Part shown: in pieces, positions 11,005 through 24,319 of the stretch
Position numbering within the stretch: the first letter of the stretch is position 1
Layout: every line of letters starts with the position of its first letter
Assembly (NCBI GenBank): GCA_003640385.1
Contig: RCAB01000050.1
Span: 163,081 to 227,080, forward strand
Length of the DNA stretch: 64,000 nt
Direction of reading: 5' to 3'
DNA from: Setaria digitata
Lineage: Eukaryota; Nematoda; Chromadorea; Rhabditida; Setariidae
Notes under the pieces: generated by a model
The model's input: the letters and a program-made list of their open reading frames with translations, nothing else
Databases searched by the model: none
Told to the model about the DNA's origin: nothing
Position numbers and translations under genes: made by a program

Positions 11005-14000
11005 TCATCGATCTTCAGGTCGTAAAAGTGTAAATTTCGCTATACAATCCATTATCCAAATCGGTGTAACAAGATTGATGAATTTTTGCTTTACAACACG
11101 TACTGGCATAGACTGGCCTGGCATATATACAGCAAACAAACCTGACAGCTGGAATATTAAATCCAGAAAAGTACAGGGGAAGAAAATTTGAGATGCATAC
11201 ATACACTGCTACTGGCTATCCATTAAATGCTGTGCTGGATCTGAATCCCTTAAAATCTGGAACTAAGATACTTTCTGAAAACTGTTAAGATGATTGCGGA
11301 TATGTATGTATCCTACCTCATTAGAAGAATTCTCTACTGTCGGTGCATGATATGGTCTTAGTCCACTCTCGATATATATCTCCGGTTTAGGCTCTCTTCC
11401 GAGTATGACACCTCCAGCCAGCTGAATCAGTTTTTTGATTTCATAGTCCTGGTATGGCAAATATTTATGCTTGCAAAAGTAAAAGTGGCATCCGCGAAAG
11501 AGTTCTGGCTTCTGAAAATAAACTTTAATAGTGTTTCAAAAATAAAGCTCAGGCTTAATGTCCTCGGCATTTCCTTTTTGCTCCGCGAAATCTAGCCTGC
11601 ATCTTCATTGAAATTTGCAGCACTAGACATACTGTATTAATGTAACAAATCTCAGGATTTCCGGCAGTTTATAAAACATTCGCATTTCCTGGACATATAT
11701 TTTTATAGTTTTACGGTTTACTAGAAAAACCGAATAGTCACAAAATTTCAGAGTGATCAATTGGTTATACTCAAAGGTATAAATATCAAAATTTAACAGT
11801 CAAGGTTCTAAAATAATAAAAAAGGATAGAAACAGGAACGAAGATAGACAAAATTTCATTTTTTCGTCCACTTGTAGATCTCCTCCAAGAGCAAGGAAGG
11901 ATAATAATAGAAGTCGATGGAGCAAGCTTGAATGGAAACTAATTATATTTTCATTATTATGTAATTAAAGAAGGTGAAGGGACTGAATAGGGACTACCTC
12001 GAATAGGAAAGCATAAATATTGCTATTCTTTTCATACTTCAGTTCAGTGACAGCAATCCACTAAACATTATCAATAGCTGTCGAGTAAACCTATTAAATT
12101 ATTTTCTAATTAGTGGGTAGCAAACTGACCATTCTAGCGTAATTTTTCCTAGCTATAGTGCATGAATTTTGGGCAAGCAACTGGCCATTTCGATTAATTG
12201 TTGTGACTTCATATGACTGTTCATCCACAATACTGTTTGTTTCCAAACAAGCATCCAGCCATTCACTCGTCAAAATATATTGACCATATAGCATAGCTTC
12301 CAGAATTTCAACTATAAATAGTAAAATAAGTGAACTATTCAATAGGAAAAGAATAGTATAACTGCTATAAAAAGTAAGTTGCACTGCACCTAACAATAAT
12401 TAATACAAAAATTCCATCCTGTTCAGCTTTACTCCCTACTTTCTAAAGAGCTTTTCATGTTTCCAAGTATTCCGGCATATATTTCGCGCTTGAGGAGTTT
12501 TTGAAAACAGCAGAAGGCTATAAAAGAAACGAACCAGTTACTTCTGTAGCTTTGTCTTTTGTTGAATGAACAACTAGATGTGTAGCAGCTTCGAAATTCG
12601 TAGCATCTTTCGACAGTTCACTGAAAAAACGTCTACCGCGTTCAAGTTTTGCCGCTGGTATTGTCATCGATAGGAATACGGAATACCGCTTCAATTTCTG
12701 AGAAGGATAAACTGCAAGCGGATTTTTATGATAAGCAAACAAAGAAATAAAAAAGTGACTCATTTCAAGGATAAAAATTATACCCATCTGTATAAGAAGT
12801 TGAAATGATATATTTCTCAATTCTAAAATGAATCTTTTGAAATTAGATATCACTTCGAGCAAATATGTACTCGCGATGAAATACTTCGAAATTTCGTATT
12901 TCATTTAATCGTGTTTTCTTAATAAATTAAAGTGATAGTACCAATTTGAACTGAATTCAGAATCTTATCAAATATTGCTCGCATTTCATTATCTTTGATG
13001 AAATCCATAGGTGTGTTGCCCTATAATCAGAAACTCGATCTTTTTTATTTTATCATGATTTCAGATGTCTATGTGAAAAAAAAAGTTCCCAAAAATTTTT
13101 TTATAAAACAGATGTAAGCAAAAATCAATAAAAATACAAAAATTAGATTGCTAAATTATAATGATTAATGGAAAAAATTATCTTTAAGTTACGAGCACGT
13201 CTATTTGCTCCTTTTGATAATAAGTATCCTACGGCATCAGTAGCATGCCACTGCACCGCTGCATGAAGTGCCGTATCGCACAATTCTCCACCTATGTAAA
13301 AGTTTTTCTTAGTAACAAATTATGCTTGCTAATTAATATTTAGCAAATCATCACAAACAACAGGATATACACTGTTTGGTATCGTGCATCTGCAATATCT
13401 TGCAGTATCTCAAAGCTTCTGTTCATGTCAACCTATTTTTTTTTTTCTTAACAAAATTTGGCTAAAGCCTTGAAATCAAAGCTTTGAGTTTTTTTGACTT
13501 AATTTAATAAAGTTATCGAAGATTTTACCATGAGCATTGATAAGAGCGCCATTTTCAATCAAAATTTTGCAAATTTCTGTGTAATTGTGAGCGGCAGCAT
13601 GATAAAGAGCAGTTAACCCGAGATTATCTCTTTCATTAGAATCTTCTCCATTCTTCAGTTGAAAATATAAAGGAGCATGAATTCATGATGAATTACCACT
13701 TAAACTCATCTCCCTCATATTAAAACTACCAACTATATCAAGTACATACATAATGTGGTAACAGGTATTATTACTTCTAGAGCTTCTAAGAGCTTCTTTT
13801 TCGATCCACGAATGGCAGCGTTTACCAGATTACATTCGTACCGTTGAGACGGTGATTTGTGCGAATTTTTTGCTGCCGTTAGGGGACTTATACTCGAATT
13901 TTTGGCTTTTCCGTTTACTGATTCATGTTTCCATTCATTGGTCTGGAAGACTTTTTATATGATATTTAAGTACTTAAAAATTTCCATAAATTCTAAAGTA

Positions 14001-16074
14001 GTATTAAACAATATTTACGTATAGATGACTATGTTGTAATCATCAGTGAAATAAAATTTTTTATAAAAGTTTTTTCTTGATTAATAAAAGAAAATGTTTA
14101 GAAAAAATATGTAATTCACTAATAAACATAGATTAAATTTAGTAGATACTATGACGTTGAAAAACATACTACCCTTTTTCTTGCTACAGTTCTACCAAAA
14201 GTGTTTTTAGGTGGTTCTTTGAAGAACTGGAATTTTTTCGGTTCATTGGAAATGTCCAACTGCTCGATCAATTGGAAATCACTTTGAAACGAGGTATCAC
14301 CAGCAGTACCAGTTTTTTTTCCTTCGCTCAGTGGTTTAATACTATCTTGAACCGATATAAGGTTCAAGCTACCGCTACTCACAGCTGGGATTGATCTGAA
14401 AATAAATAAATTTATTTTTTTATTAGACTTGTTACTGAAGATCAAGATAGTCTTTCTTTCCTACTATTAGAAATCTAGGAAAGAAAATTAAAGAAAATTG
14501 AACTAATATGATCCATTTAAAAAAACCCTGCATCAATATATATATATATATATAAAGAACCTGAACACGAGAAAGAAAAAAGCAAACGGTTTAAAGACTC
14601 GCTTTGATGACAGCTCATCTGCCTGAGTGTTTATAGATGCACAATTACTCCTATTATCATTATTCAGAACATTTTCCTGCGTAGAACAAAAGTCTTCCAC
14701 TGTCCTGCGTTGTTGATCCTTTGTTTCAATCAGACTAAGCATAACTTGACGATCTAACTGAGAAACAGTTAACTAAAACATAATACAGTTTTGCTGTGTG
14801 TTTCTGATTAATTGAACATTCGATGAATAAGAAAATGGATAGATTCAGTGCTTAAAATGCCATTCATATATTAATGCTTATGTGTTTATTATCCATTTTT
14901 TTTTTTCAGAGAGAAATAATTTTTTCAGTATAATATTTTCATGCATTGATTGACATGAGCACAGAATTACATGAGAAGGGTGCCAACCTCAGCAAGATTT
15001 TTCTTAAGCAGTAAAAGACTTTGGAAAAGTTGCTCAGCAAAAGTTGCTGGTCGTACATGCTGCAAACCAACAGGTAACAGGCATTGTGGACATAATGGGA
15101 AACATTTTCCATCACAGATCTCGTTGATACATGTCCTGAAATACTGGCAAACAGTAACACTAAATATAAAATATTCAAATATTTCCATAACTAGGATTGT
15201 TGGAATATGCAAATTTCGAAATTTTTGAGAAAAAAAGGGGATGTTCATAGGTGAATTTCTTGCTGAATAAGGATTACTTTTATAAAATAGCATAACCAAA
15301 AGTCGTCTTTCAGCATTACTAAGTGAAATGTAGCCCAATACAGTAAAAGAAGTTGAAATGTCATTAATTTAATTGGTTAACCAGTTATTACTTAAACTTT
15401 CAAAAATGAGCTACAATTATTTTTTAGTAATCGCCATTACAATCAGTATAAAAGAGGAAAAAATGAATAGAGATATGATTGCTGCATCAATTTTTGGACT
15501 GTAAAAAATTTCCCCTTATTCAAAGCTTTCGATGGCTTATATGAATCGGTCTTGTACCTTCTAAACAATATCTTTTTACATATTCTTAAAAAATGTAACA
15601 TGAGAAATCTGGAAATAATTTACGAGGGAGAATTTTTTTAGAAATTTAGGAAATGGAAGGTTTTTCGAATCCCAGATTTTAATTTTTTTTTCTTTTATTT
15701 TGATTTTAACTTACTAATCTCAACATTTCCTCAGAAAAAATAAGAAATTCACCAGCAGAAGATATGTTTGCATGATGATCCAATAAATTGTAATTTATCG
15801 GACAGTTGATGGCTGGAAATTACATAATTTAGAATAATTTAATAACGAAAGATCAACTGACAAAAATCGAATGAAATTTCGAAAATTTACTTCACAGTAA
15901 GTCAGTGAGACATCAAAAATTGAATTATCAGATCCTTGAATAAATCATCAAATTTTATTCCCTAGAAACTGGAAGAATGATGAAGAGAAGAAAGTTATGT
16001 AACACTGAGTACCATTGATCGCAACATATGCTTTTTAAGAATGTTTCTGCATGATCCAACGTTGAAGCGAACAT
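11005..16074 (-). CDS. brd-1: BARD1 orthologue: RING, ankyrin and tandem BRCT protein
   Basis: Partner of BRCA1 in a nuclear E3 ubiquitin ligase for DNA double-strand break repair. Thirteen exons: 16013-16074, 15753-15812, 14988-15135, 14561-14757, 14173-14395, 13775-13942, 13529-13652, 13182-13291, 12942-13020, 12535-12711, 12130-12311, 11317-11511, 11005-11148, giving 622 residues. The RING spans exons 1-3 with all eight ligands: C18/C21, C35/H37, C40/C43, C56/C59. It is followed by a hydrophobic helix with LFQSLLLLKKNL, as in BARD1. A low-complexity linker precedes ankyrin repeats (about 270-390; LTALYHAA, DTALHAAV, GNTPMDF), then two BRCT domains (TSEWLDAC; PIWIMDCIAKF). The ATG lies ten bases after an acceptor-like site. 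All junctions are in phase, but intron 8 needs an ATAATT donor at 13181 instead of GT, and the intron 6 acceptor is weak. No exon list shorter than this restores the RING. Confidence 0.94.
14536..14553. repeat. Short AT dinucleotide repeat
   Basis: About nine AT units inside intron 4 of brd-1, close to the exon 4 donor. Confidence 0.8.
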
Positions 16075-17974
16075 GGTTTTATTTGAATCTGCAATCTGAT
16101 CTGATTAATTTGCTTAGTACTGAAAATGTGAGTGATATAAACCATTCTAGAATTACTTATTTCTCTGAACAACAATATTATGAGCGGCATAATTCGAAGA
16201 CTACATTTACTGCTGTTACTTCCAGGAACATAGACCTTCGGTACAAGCATAATCTATCGTTTCCAGTCATTCAATACTTTCGTTCACTAGGAAGCCGGAT
16301 AACCTGAAAACTCCACCGGAATGCCATAAACGAAACTCCCGTCTCACTTGTCCAGTTAATTATCGTCTAGAAAACGAAGCGGAATTTTTGAATATTCAAA
16401 CCTTCCAGCTGAGTCGCTATGCAATTTTCCTGATCCCATATTAAGTCTAGAATTTTATAAATAGCTATTAAACATACCACGTTTCCATTGTAGCTCGATA
16501 TATCAGCAATCGCAATCTAAATTCGAGAACTCAATTTTTATGGAATTAATTCTCCAAGTAATTATTGGTGTATCTATTTGTTACCGCATGATACGTTATA
16601 TTTAAATTCAATTAATATTTAAAATTTCAGCAGAAACCGAATACAATTAATTGCTAAATCTATTAATTTATAAGTTTTTTGCAACTTTTAACCTTCCGAA
16701 CATTTATTAATCAAGAATAGTGCTGATATTAACAAGTAAATAACAAGTATTTGACGACAAACCTATATGCTTACTGATACCAAATACTTGACTTATTCAT
16801 ATTAAAAGTGTTTCTTATCAGTAAACAAATTCTAATACACAATTTAAGTATTACTCTAGTTGAATTCTTATTTAGTTTATAGCCTGTTTATACATTTGCT
16901 GCAAAGGTAAGGTAACTATCAGGAAAATTAAACTATGTAATTGATGATATAGTACTGGAAGCTCCCACTGAAATGAAGAAATGTGTATATTCGAAAAAAA
17001 AAATGCATAATTTATCTAATTAACTTGATTTTATTGTAAGATTAATCTGAATATTAAAGTTTTTTTTTTTTTTTTTATCTGCTTAGTTATAAGTTTATTT
17101 CAATTAACGCATCACTTGATTAAGAATAAATTAGAAGATCCCTTATCATGATCACCTATTCCAGGATGTTCCCAAGCTAAGTATATTTCATGAACTAATA
17201 AGTGGAATAAAATTTGCAATATAATTTATATTAATGTTTCGTTTCAGTCATGTGTTAAGGAACCAAAAATTTTAGTAATAATCGTTTAAATAATTGTTCT
17301 TTTAAATTTATTAAAGCAACTTTTAAAATACAATACCATTCAGCAACTGTATAAATTAATTATCACCTCTTCACCACATGACTTTTTTACCGAATGATAA
17401 TACTAATGAAGCTTTTTATTTCTCTTTTTTTTTTTTCTGTTGTACATGCAATAAATATTGCAATAGAAATTTAGAAATTCTATTTTCAATTTTTTGAAAA
17501 TAGAATTTTTAAATTTTTTTTTTCTTTTAAATTTGGAAGAGTTAAGTAAAATGAAAAAAAGAAAAGGAAAACAACTTCAGAGAAATTATTTTTTGAAGAA
17601 TTAATGAATTTTATATCATAAACATTGAAATTTCGATCACATCCAATAGTTAATTTTCTGTATCTTCCTCTACACTTTTTCATTTATTGCACTGATTAAT
17701 GATGTTTCCATTGATGGCAATGATTTGTCGCCAAATTGTCGCTTATGGCTTATTCGGCAGATACCAAATAATCGCTTAACATATAGCTTAAATAGAATTC
17801 AATACTGTGGATTTGAATTGTAAGCAGAATTTTCAATTATTTCTTTCATAAATGAATTGAAAATAGGAAAAAAAAAACAGTGTGAAAAATAAAATTTCCA
17901 ACTGTTCAAATAATCTACGAAATTTAATATGAAATTTTGGAAATTCCTCTCCGAGAAAGATTGTCGAGAATATG
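16075..17974. other. Intergenic region upstream of brd-1
   Basis: About 1.9 kb between the start of brd-1 and the 3' end of unc-93, both on the minus strand, so it should contain the brd-1 promoter and the unc-93 3' UTR. Very AT-rich. Open frames at 16035-16307 on both strands are not supported as exons beyond the first brd-1 exon. Confidence 0.45.
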
Positions 17975-20900
17975 CTACTGGAAAGTATCGAGAGGACAGT
18001 GTAAAAATTAATGAATCGAAATCAAAATTATTTATAATTTAAATGTGTTACAAGGTTGATCATGTAACAGATAGTCATTGGTACTTGATTAAAATAAAAT
18101 TTCAAAAAAATTTTACTAATTTAAATGTGAAATAATTTTTCTTTTCAAAGAGACTTACATTAATTTCATCAAAAAATTCGACACCTAAATAGCAAATCAT
18201 TCCAACCAATAACATTCCAACTGAAATAAGCAAGAACTGTGCAATATTTGTGAAACGAGTAAGAATAAGGCCAAAAGCAAAGCCAGCTGATTCCCAGAAT
18301 CGATAATTAGCGAATGCAACTTCAAGTCGACTAGCTGATAATGCTATCCATAATCCTACAAAAATCTTTTATTAAAAAATTTTCAGCAAAATATTTATTA
18401 ATATTTTACACTCATTAAGTACTAATTACTGACTTACAGGTGGACAAGAAAAAATCACTCAGCGATATATGCTAATTAGTTGTTAAGCATTTATCCAAAT
18501 TGTTTAATTTCATTAATTAGTAGATGTAAATTAAATAGCAAACGCAAATTATTCACCACTAATTTGAGTATTCCAAACTCCGTCAGCCATGCCTAAAACA
18601 CCAACAATAGCATAAAATAATGATGTGTCACCAGGATTCAGTGGCCAAATCTGCAAAAAAAAAAAAAAAAAAAAAAAAACTGGACAATATTACTTTTGTT
18701 TTCTTTTTCTTTTTTAATAATAATAAATAAAATTTAAGCTGTTCAGTAATTTATTGTGCATTTTGTTGCTTTTTGGAGGAGAAAAAAAAAGATTAAAATT
18801 TGTTAAAGAAAAGCTGAAACAAATTATTGGCCAAATATGAATAAAACTTGCCAAAAGTGTGAGCGTTACAAGCATATTAATAACAGCACCAAAAACAAAC
18901 AAAGGCATTCGACCAAACAGCTTCATTAGTGGCCCAAAGACTAGGCTACATATTGCATCTGTTACACCAAATGATGTCATAACAAAGCCAATTTGACCAA
19001 TGCCAAGACCACAACCAATATAAGCCTAAAATCACAGTTATTAAAAAAAAAACGATTTTCCAAACAATGCAGAAATATTCAGCTAATAAACTAATAAATT
19101 CATTTTTGCACGTTAGAGAGGAAAAAAAAAATTGCCTTCCATAAATTAATTAATAAAGTTGAGGAAAAAATTACTTTCGTATAAAGACCAACGATAAATG
19201 CCTGTTCAATACCACTAAAAAATGTTAATGGCACAAGAAGTAAAGGTTTTGGACAGGTAAGATTTCGAAATATTGCCTTGCAAATATCCGTTGAAAAAAA
19301 TGGTGCCTTTAGTCTATAATAAAGTGAGTTTTTATTCAAAAATTTATTTTTTTTTTTAAGTTTTACAAACTTTTTTTTCGGCAAAACAATAATTAATTTG
19401 AACACTTAAATTTATGATCTAATTATTGTAAATCTGTCATTTCCCTATCTTCTTTTCCTCTTTTTTTTTTTTTTTTGACTTACAAATAAAATTTAAATTT
19501 GTTTACTACTGATATAAATACAGGAAAATTTTCTTAGGAATTCAGTTAAACTTGTAGCAAACTTTGCTTGGTAATTCCAATTAACGCTAATGATAGCAGA
19601 AGGTGAAGTACGAAAGATTTTACGGATGGATTAAGATTATTTTCAGTATAAAAAATTTTATGATAATTTCTACGATTTTCTAAATTTATTTCTTGCCAGC
19701 ACACTGAAAAAACAGATTTGTGCGTAATGATAATGGCGATAATAACTTTATTAATTAATAGTAATTTCTGCTGATAATAACTGATAGCAGCAANGATTTT
19801 CTAAATTTATTTTTTATTTCTTGAAAAAACAGATTTGTGCGTAATGATAATGGCGATAATAACTTTATTAATTAANACTGAAAAAACAGATTTGTGCGTA
19901 ATGATAATGGCGATAATAACTTTATTAATTAATAGTAATTTCTGCTGATAATAACTGATAGCAGCAATTTCTATTAATAGTAACTGATAATTGCAACTTG
20001 GTTAGTTGTAACTAATAACAGTAACTTTTATTAATAGTAATTTTGGTTAACTGCATCTGATAACAATTATTTCCGTTTTGTTAATAATAGTAACTTCTGC
20101 TGATAGTAACTGATAAAAGTAACTTATGCTAGTAATAGTGAGTTGTGTTTTGACAATGTTTTGTTAATTAGAAGCAGTGGTCATTTTTCCAAGAATATTC
20201 GAGATGATTCAAATAGAATTGCAAATACTTTGGACTATCGGTAAACTGCGACATAATTAGCCCTTTGTTTTTCTATACTAGTTAATAATGTTTTTTTTTT
20301 TTAATTGAACTAATTGATCCCTTTTTTTTCCCCCTACTCTTTTGCTTAATTACATTGCTAATTATTGTTGTTTATTGAGTGAATTTGAATACAAACCTTG
20401 CAATTTCATCTTTTCGAAGTGAATTTAAAAAAAGAAGCACAATCATTAATGCAACAATGGTACAACAAAAATAAACACCACAAAGCGATAAGTAAACACT
20501 TTGTGGTGGACGTTGTAAATTTGCAATTGCTTGCTCATTTAAATATGATATATTATCACGAAATAAATGACCACAGCTGAAATTCATTCACAATTGCTAT
20601 TTATAAAAAAAAAAAAAAAAAATGATAAACCATAAGTTTTCTTTTTTTGCAAAAAATAATTTTTTAATTTAAATTAATAATTATTGCATTAACACAGAAA
20701 ATATTGAACAAATTATATCTTTGTAGCAAAATTTTTTTGCAAAACTACAAAAAAAAAAAAAAAAAAAATGCAATAAAAAATGATACCATTTTTGAACATG
20801 ATCATCTAATTGATGATGATAATCAGTTGCAGCTGTTAGAATGAAAGATGATATGAGATTGCCGATTACTTGACCCAAATGAAGTACCATAAAGAAGTAA

Positions 20901-23900
20901 CCGAAAAATCTTAAATTTTCATTTTTCAATTTCATTTAGGATGACAATTTTATTGTTGACTGATATATTGCTTCATGCAAATTTCAATAAATTATTCCAT
21001 CGTTCTTCTTCTTTAAATTAATTAGTAAAATATGAAAATACCTAACAATGACAACATTTTGTGCTTCAATATTTAAATGAGCATATTTTGTTCCACATTC
21101 TAAAATGTACACACATTTAGCTGCCCAAAGACAACTACCAGCACAACCAGCAAGAATGGATGCTGGAATAAGTGAATAGTATCTGGAAAAAAAAAAAAAA
21201 AATTATATTAAAGCTAAATAATTAAAATTTAAGTAAATTAACTAATTTAAAGAAGTGCGTAATTAATGATTGGACGTTGTAAATTATTGGAAAGCATCCT
21301 AAAATAATTTAATCCGATTATTTATTGTATTTGAATTGTTAAAGGATACGATTATGGCAATCTTTTTTCTTTCTATATATGCTGTGCTAAAGAATGTTTT
21401 GAAACATATGAAAATTATTATTCCCTGTCAAATTTAAGGTTATTAATAAAAATAAGGTGTTAAATAATTAGCAAACTAATAGAAAATAATTAATTACTTG
21501 GGTAAAAAATTTGACAGCATATAAATCATAAATATTCCCGATGATGCTATTAATGTACGCTTACATCCAAGACGGTTTAGAATGAATGATGGCACAAATA
21601 GATATGATAATGATAAGCTGATATAGAAAATTCTGAAATTGTAATTTAAATCTTATACAGAATGAATAATTTCTATTCTATGAATTTTCAATCCTTTTAT
21701 TTATTTTTTTCCATAATCACAAGAATGATAAAAGCTGATAATTCTGACGTAAATGTACTATTTTCTAGATCAATCATTCCTTTGAATCATGCAAATATAA
21801 TGTGAATGCATAGAATAAAGTTTGAAAAAAAAAAAAAGAAAGAAAAGAAACATACGATAAACTATCTGTTCCTAATTGGCCATTAATTGATGATTGCAAA
21901 TTCTGCAAGCCATGAAAAGCAGTAAAAAGGAATAAAAATGCCAAGCTAACGATCCATAAATTTACTCGAATCTTTCGCTTTGCTTTATCACATCGATATT
22001 TCTCTGAACCGGACAAAAGCGCACGACGTCTTTTTCGGATTAATTTTGCCGCAAAAGCTTGACTAAAAATGGAATTTTAAATTTCATTTGAATATGAGAA
22101 ATACTGTAATAATGCTCATTTTCTGCATTCTATTATTTAAAATTTTGTAATTTCATTTTAGAAATTCCTTTCCTGAGTAGGATAACGCCTGTTGGCTCAG
22201 CATCATCAACCGATTCAATGCTCGTTAAGTGATAATCAAAATCACGAAGTTTCGCTTTTCTGCTTATCATTCGACGCCTCGAGCCATGAATTGGACAAAA
22301 TGGATCGTAGACATAAATTCGCTCCATGCTACCATGATTCGTAACTGCAGCATCTGATGGCTTATTGTTGTACAGCGAATCACCGCGAAATAAATAAGCA
22401 CTAAATTTTGTTAAAATGTTTCAAAATTTAAATTTAAAACTTATTGTAAAATTTATTTATAAACTTTTAAATGCTAAATAATTATGGGAATTTATGATAA
22501 CTCAATTGTAAATGTTGAAATTTTTTATATAATTTTTCCTAAATAACAGTTATATTTTATGCTTAGCATAATTACCTTAAATTGATTGGTCATTTATTGG
22601 AAAAAAAAAAGATACTTATTGTAAATGCTATTTATTTTGTTATGTACTTTTAAATTAAATTTACAAATAAATTGACAAAAATTCATATAAATATTAAAAT
22701 TTTTACATGATTCTTTCTAAATAATAATTATCTTTTATGCTTAGCATAATTATCTTAAATTGATATGTTATTTGCTGAGGAAAAAAAAAGAGGAGATTCA
22801 TTATTAAAATTATTATTTTTTGCATATTTTTAAATTAAATTAAAGAAAAAAATAAATAAAACGCAAATAACTGATAACAATGTACCATTTTTCACCGGTA
22901 TCTTTTTCATGCTCTCGAACAGATGATCGATAGCTACTGGATGTTGGTCTAATTATTGGTAATGATTCTTCCGGTAGAACTGCTGATCGTTCATCAGTTC
23001 TAAACATTGTTTCCACTGAAGATGTCGTTGCTATGTGTCGCTGTGCTGGTAACGATGTCGTCAGAATAGGTGACACTGATTCTGAAGCTTTTGTCACCCC
23101 ATCCATTGCTACCGATGATTTACTGCTCTCAGATTGACCACTTTTCAATTTACTTATTAATTTGCTACTAATTTTGCGTATACCAGCAGGCCTACAAATT
23201 AATTAATTGGAGAGCAATTTCGTAAAATTTTTTTCAATTTGAAAGTTTTTCAAATTAACTGTGATATAACTATGATATTAATAAAAAGGGTGAAAAAGGT
23301 TATATTAATGTATAAGTTTTTTTTTAAAAAAAAAAACTTTAAAATAATTAATTTAAACTAAATCTAAAAAAAATATTTCTAGTCCTTCTTTTTCATTTGA
23401 AAATTTGATGCAAATATTCGAAATATGTTATAAATTAAAAATGTCTTTAATGTATAATATTGGATAATTTAGTCTTACTCATATCAGCTTGATCTGTTAT
23501 CAATATATTGTTTCAGGAAAAAAAAAAAAAAAAAAAAACAATTTTAAGCTTACACCGTATGTTTTCGGGTACTTCTTTCACGAACCATTTCATCGAGCAT
23601 TTCGGAAATTTTTTCCGGTGGTAATTCCACTGCATCAGCAACAGTTTCAACATCGATCAGTTGCTGATTGAACTAAAATTGATTAGAAAAAAAGTTTAAG
23701 TTACGATATTATTTGTTCAAATTTATTCCATCATCATTTAAATATTTATTAAAAAAGAAAAAAGTTTTTCTCATAATTAATTATGCAAGAGTATCTGATA
23801 CTAATATGGAAATGTGTGATTTTTTTTTTTTTTTGTTAACTTTTACCATTCAATGTTGACTGGAAATTAATACATGAATTTCTTGGAAATTTCGATCCAT

Positions 23901-24319
23901 TTTTATTTTCAATCTTTGATTTAATAAAATAAACAATAAACTAGTGTTTAGTGAAGATGTAAAATAAAAATAATCAATTTTGTTTGTCAACAACCTGTGC
24001 AACAGTTATGTGTAAACAGTTGTTATCAGATAAGTTATCACTATTAGTTCTTTTATGATATATCGGTATATGCTCAATAATAATCTTAACTGATCATATT
24101 ATATGTGGTTCTTTTTTCTTTTGAAATGTATATTTAATTTCAGAAATTCCTATTACACGATGCTGATAGAAATTGAGTATATGAATTGATTTCATTAACA
24201 AATTAATGAAAATATTAAATAATTACGTCATAATCAAAAAGTGATCGTGACGTATTCTGCTGTCGCAACGTGTCCTGCTGATTTTCCTTTACTAAATTCC
24301 ACACATTGCGTCGATCCAT
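17975..24319 (-). CDS. unc-93: UNC-93 family multi-pass membrane protein
   Basis: In C. elegans, UNC-93 is a regulatory subunit of the SUP-9 two-pore potassium channel in muscle; the family has the MFS fold. Exons: 24227-24319, 23554-23672, 22886-23191, about 22189-22400, 21856-22062, 21498-21632, 21042-21182, 20787-20909, 20397-20576, 19175-19313, 18848-19025, 18557-18650, 18159-18355, then a TAG directly after an acceptor at 17978. The total of about 708 residues is close to the worm protein. A long hydrophilic N-terminus, rich in Ser/Thr and basic residues, precedes the membrane part. Family signatures include TAFHGLQNLQSSING, the LWAAKCVY helix, RFFGYFFMVL, IGNLISS and GMADGVWNTQ. The ATG follows a TTTACAG acceptor. 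Two junctions, near 22187/22062 and 18848/18650, lack a GT donor in the right phase. If the last intron is retained, the frame ends about 18 codons past 18159. Confidence 0.92.
18655..18681. repeat. A27 homopolymer
   Basis: About 27 A, which on the coding strand is the poly-T tract directly upstream of the acceptor of unc-93 exon 12. Its length may be unreliable. Confidence 0.85.
19703..19967. repeat. Three copies around two single N positions
   Basis: A block of about 91 bases starting ACTGAAAAAACAGATTTG occurs at 19703-19793 and again at 19877-19967, with a shortened copy at about 19822-19875 between them. Single N bases stand at 19794 and 19876, at the copy borders. The block lies in an unc-93 intron. 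It looks like contig ends that overlap but were not merged. Confidence 0.88.

Noticed and set aside
15720..15820. Alternative reading of the second brd-1 exon in a frame starting INCPINYNLL
   Set aside because: It is open and has a GTAAGT donor, but it does not join the next exon in phase. The other frame supplies the CxHxxC half of the RING and joins both neighbours.
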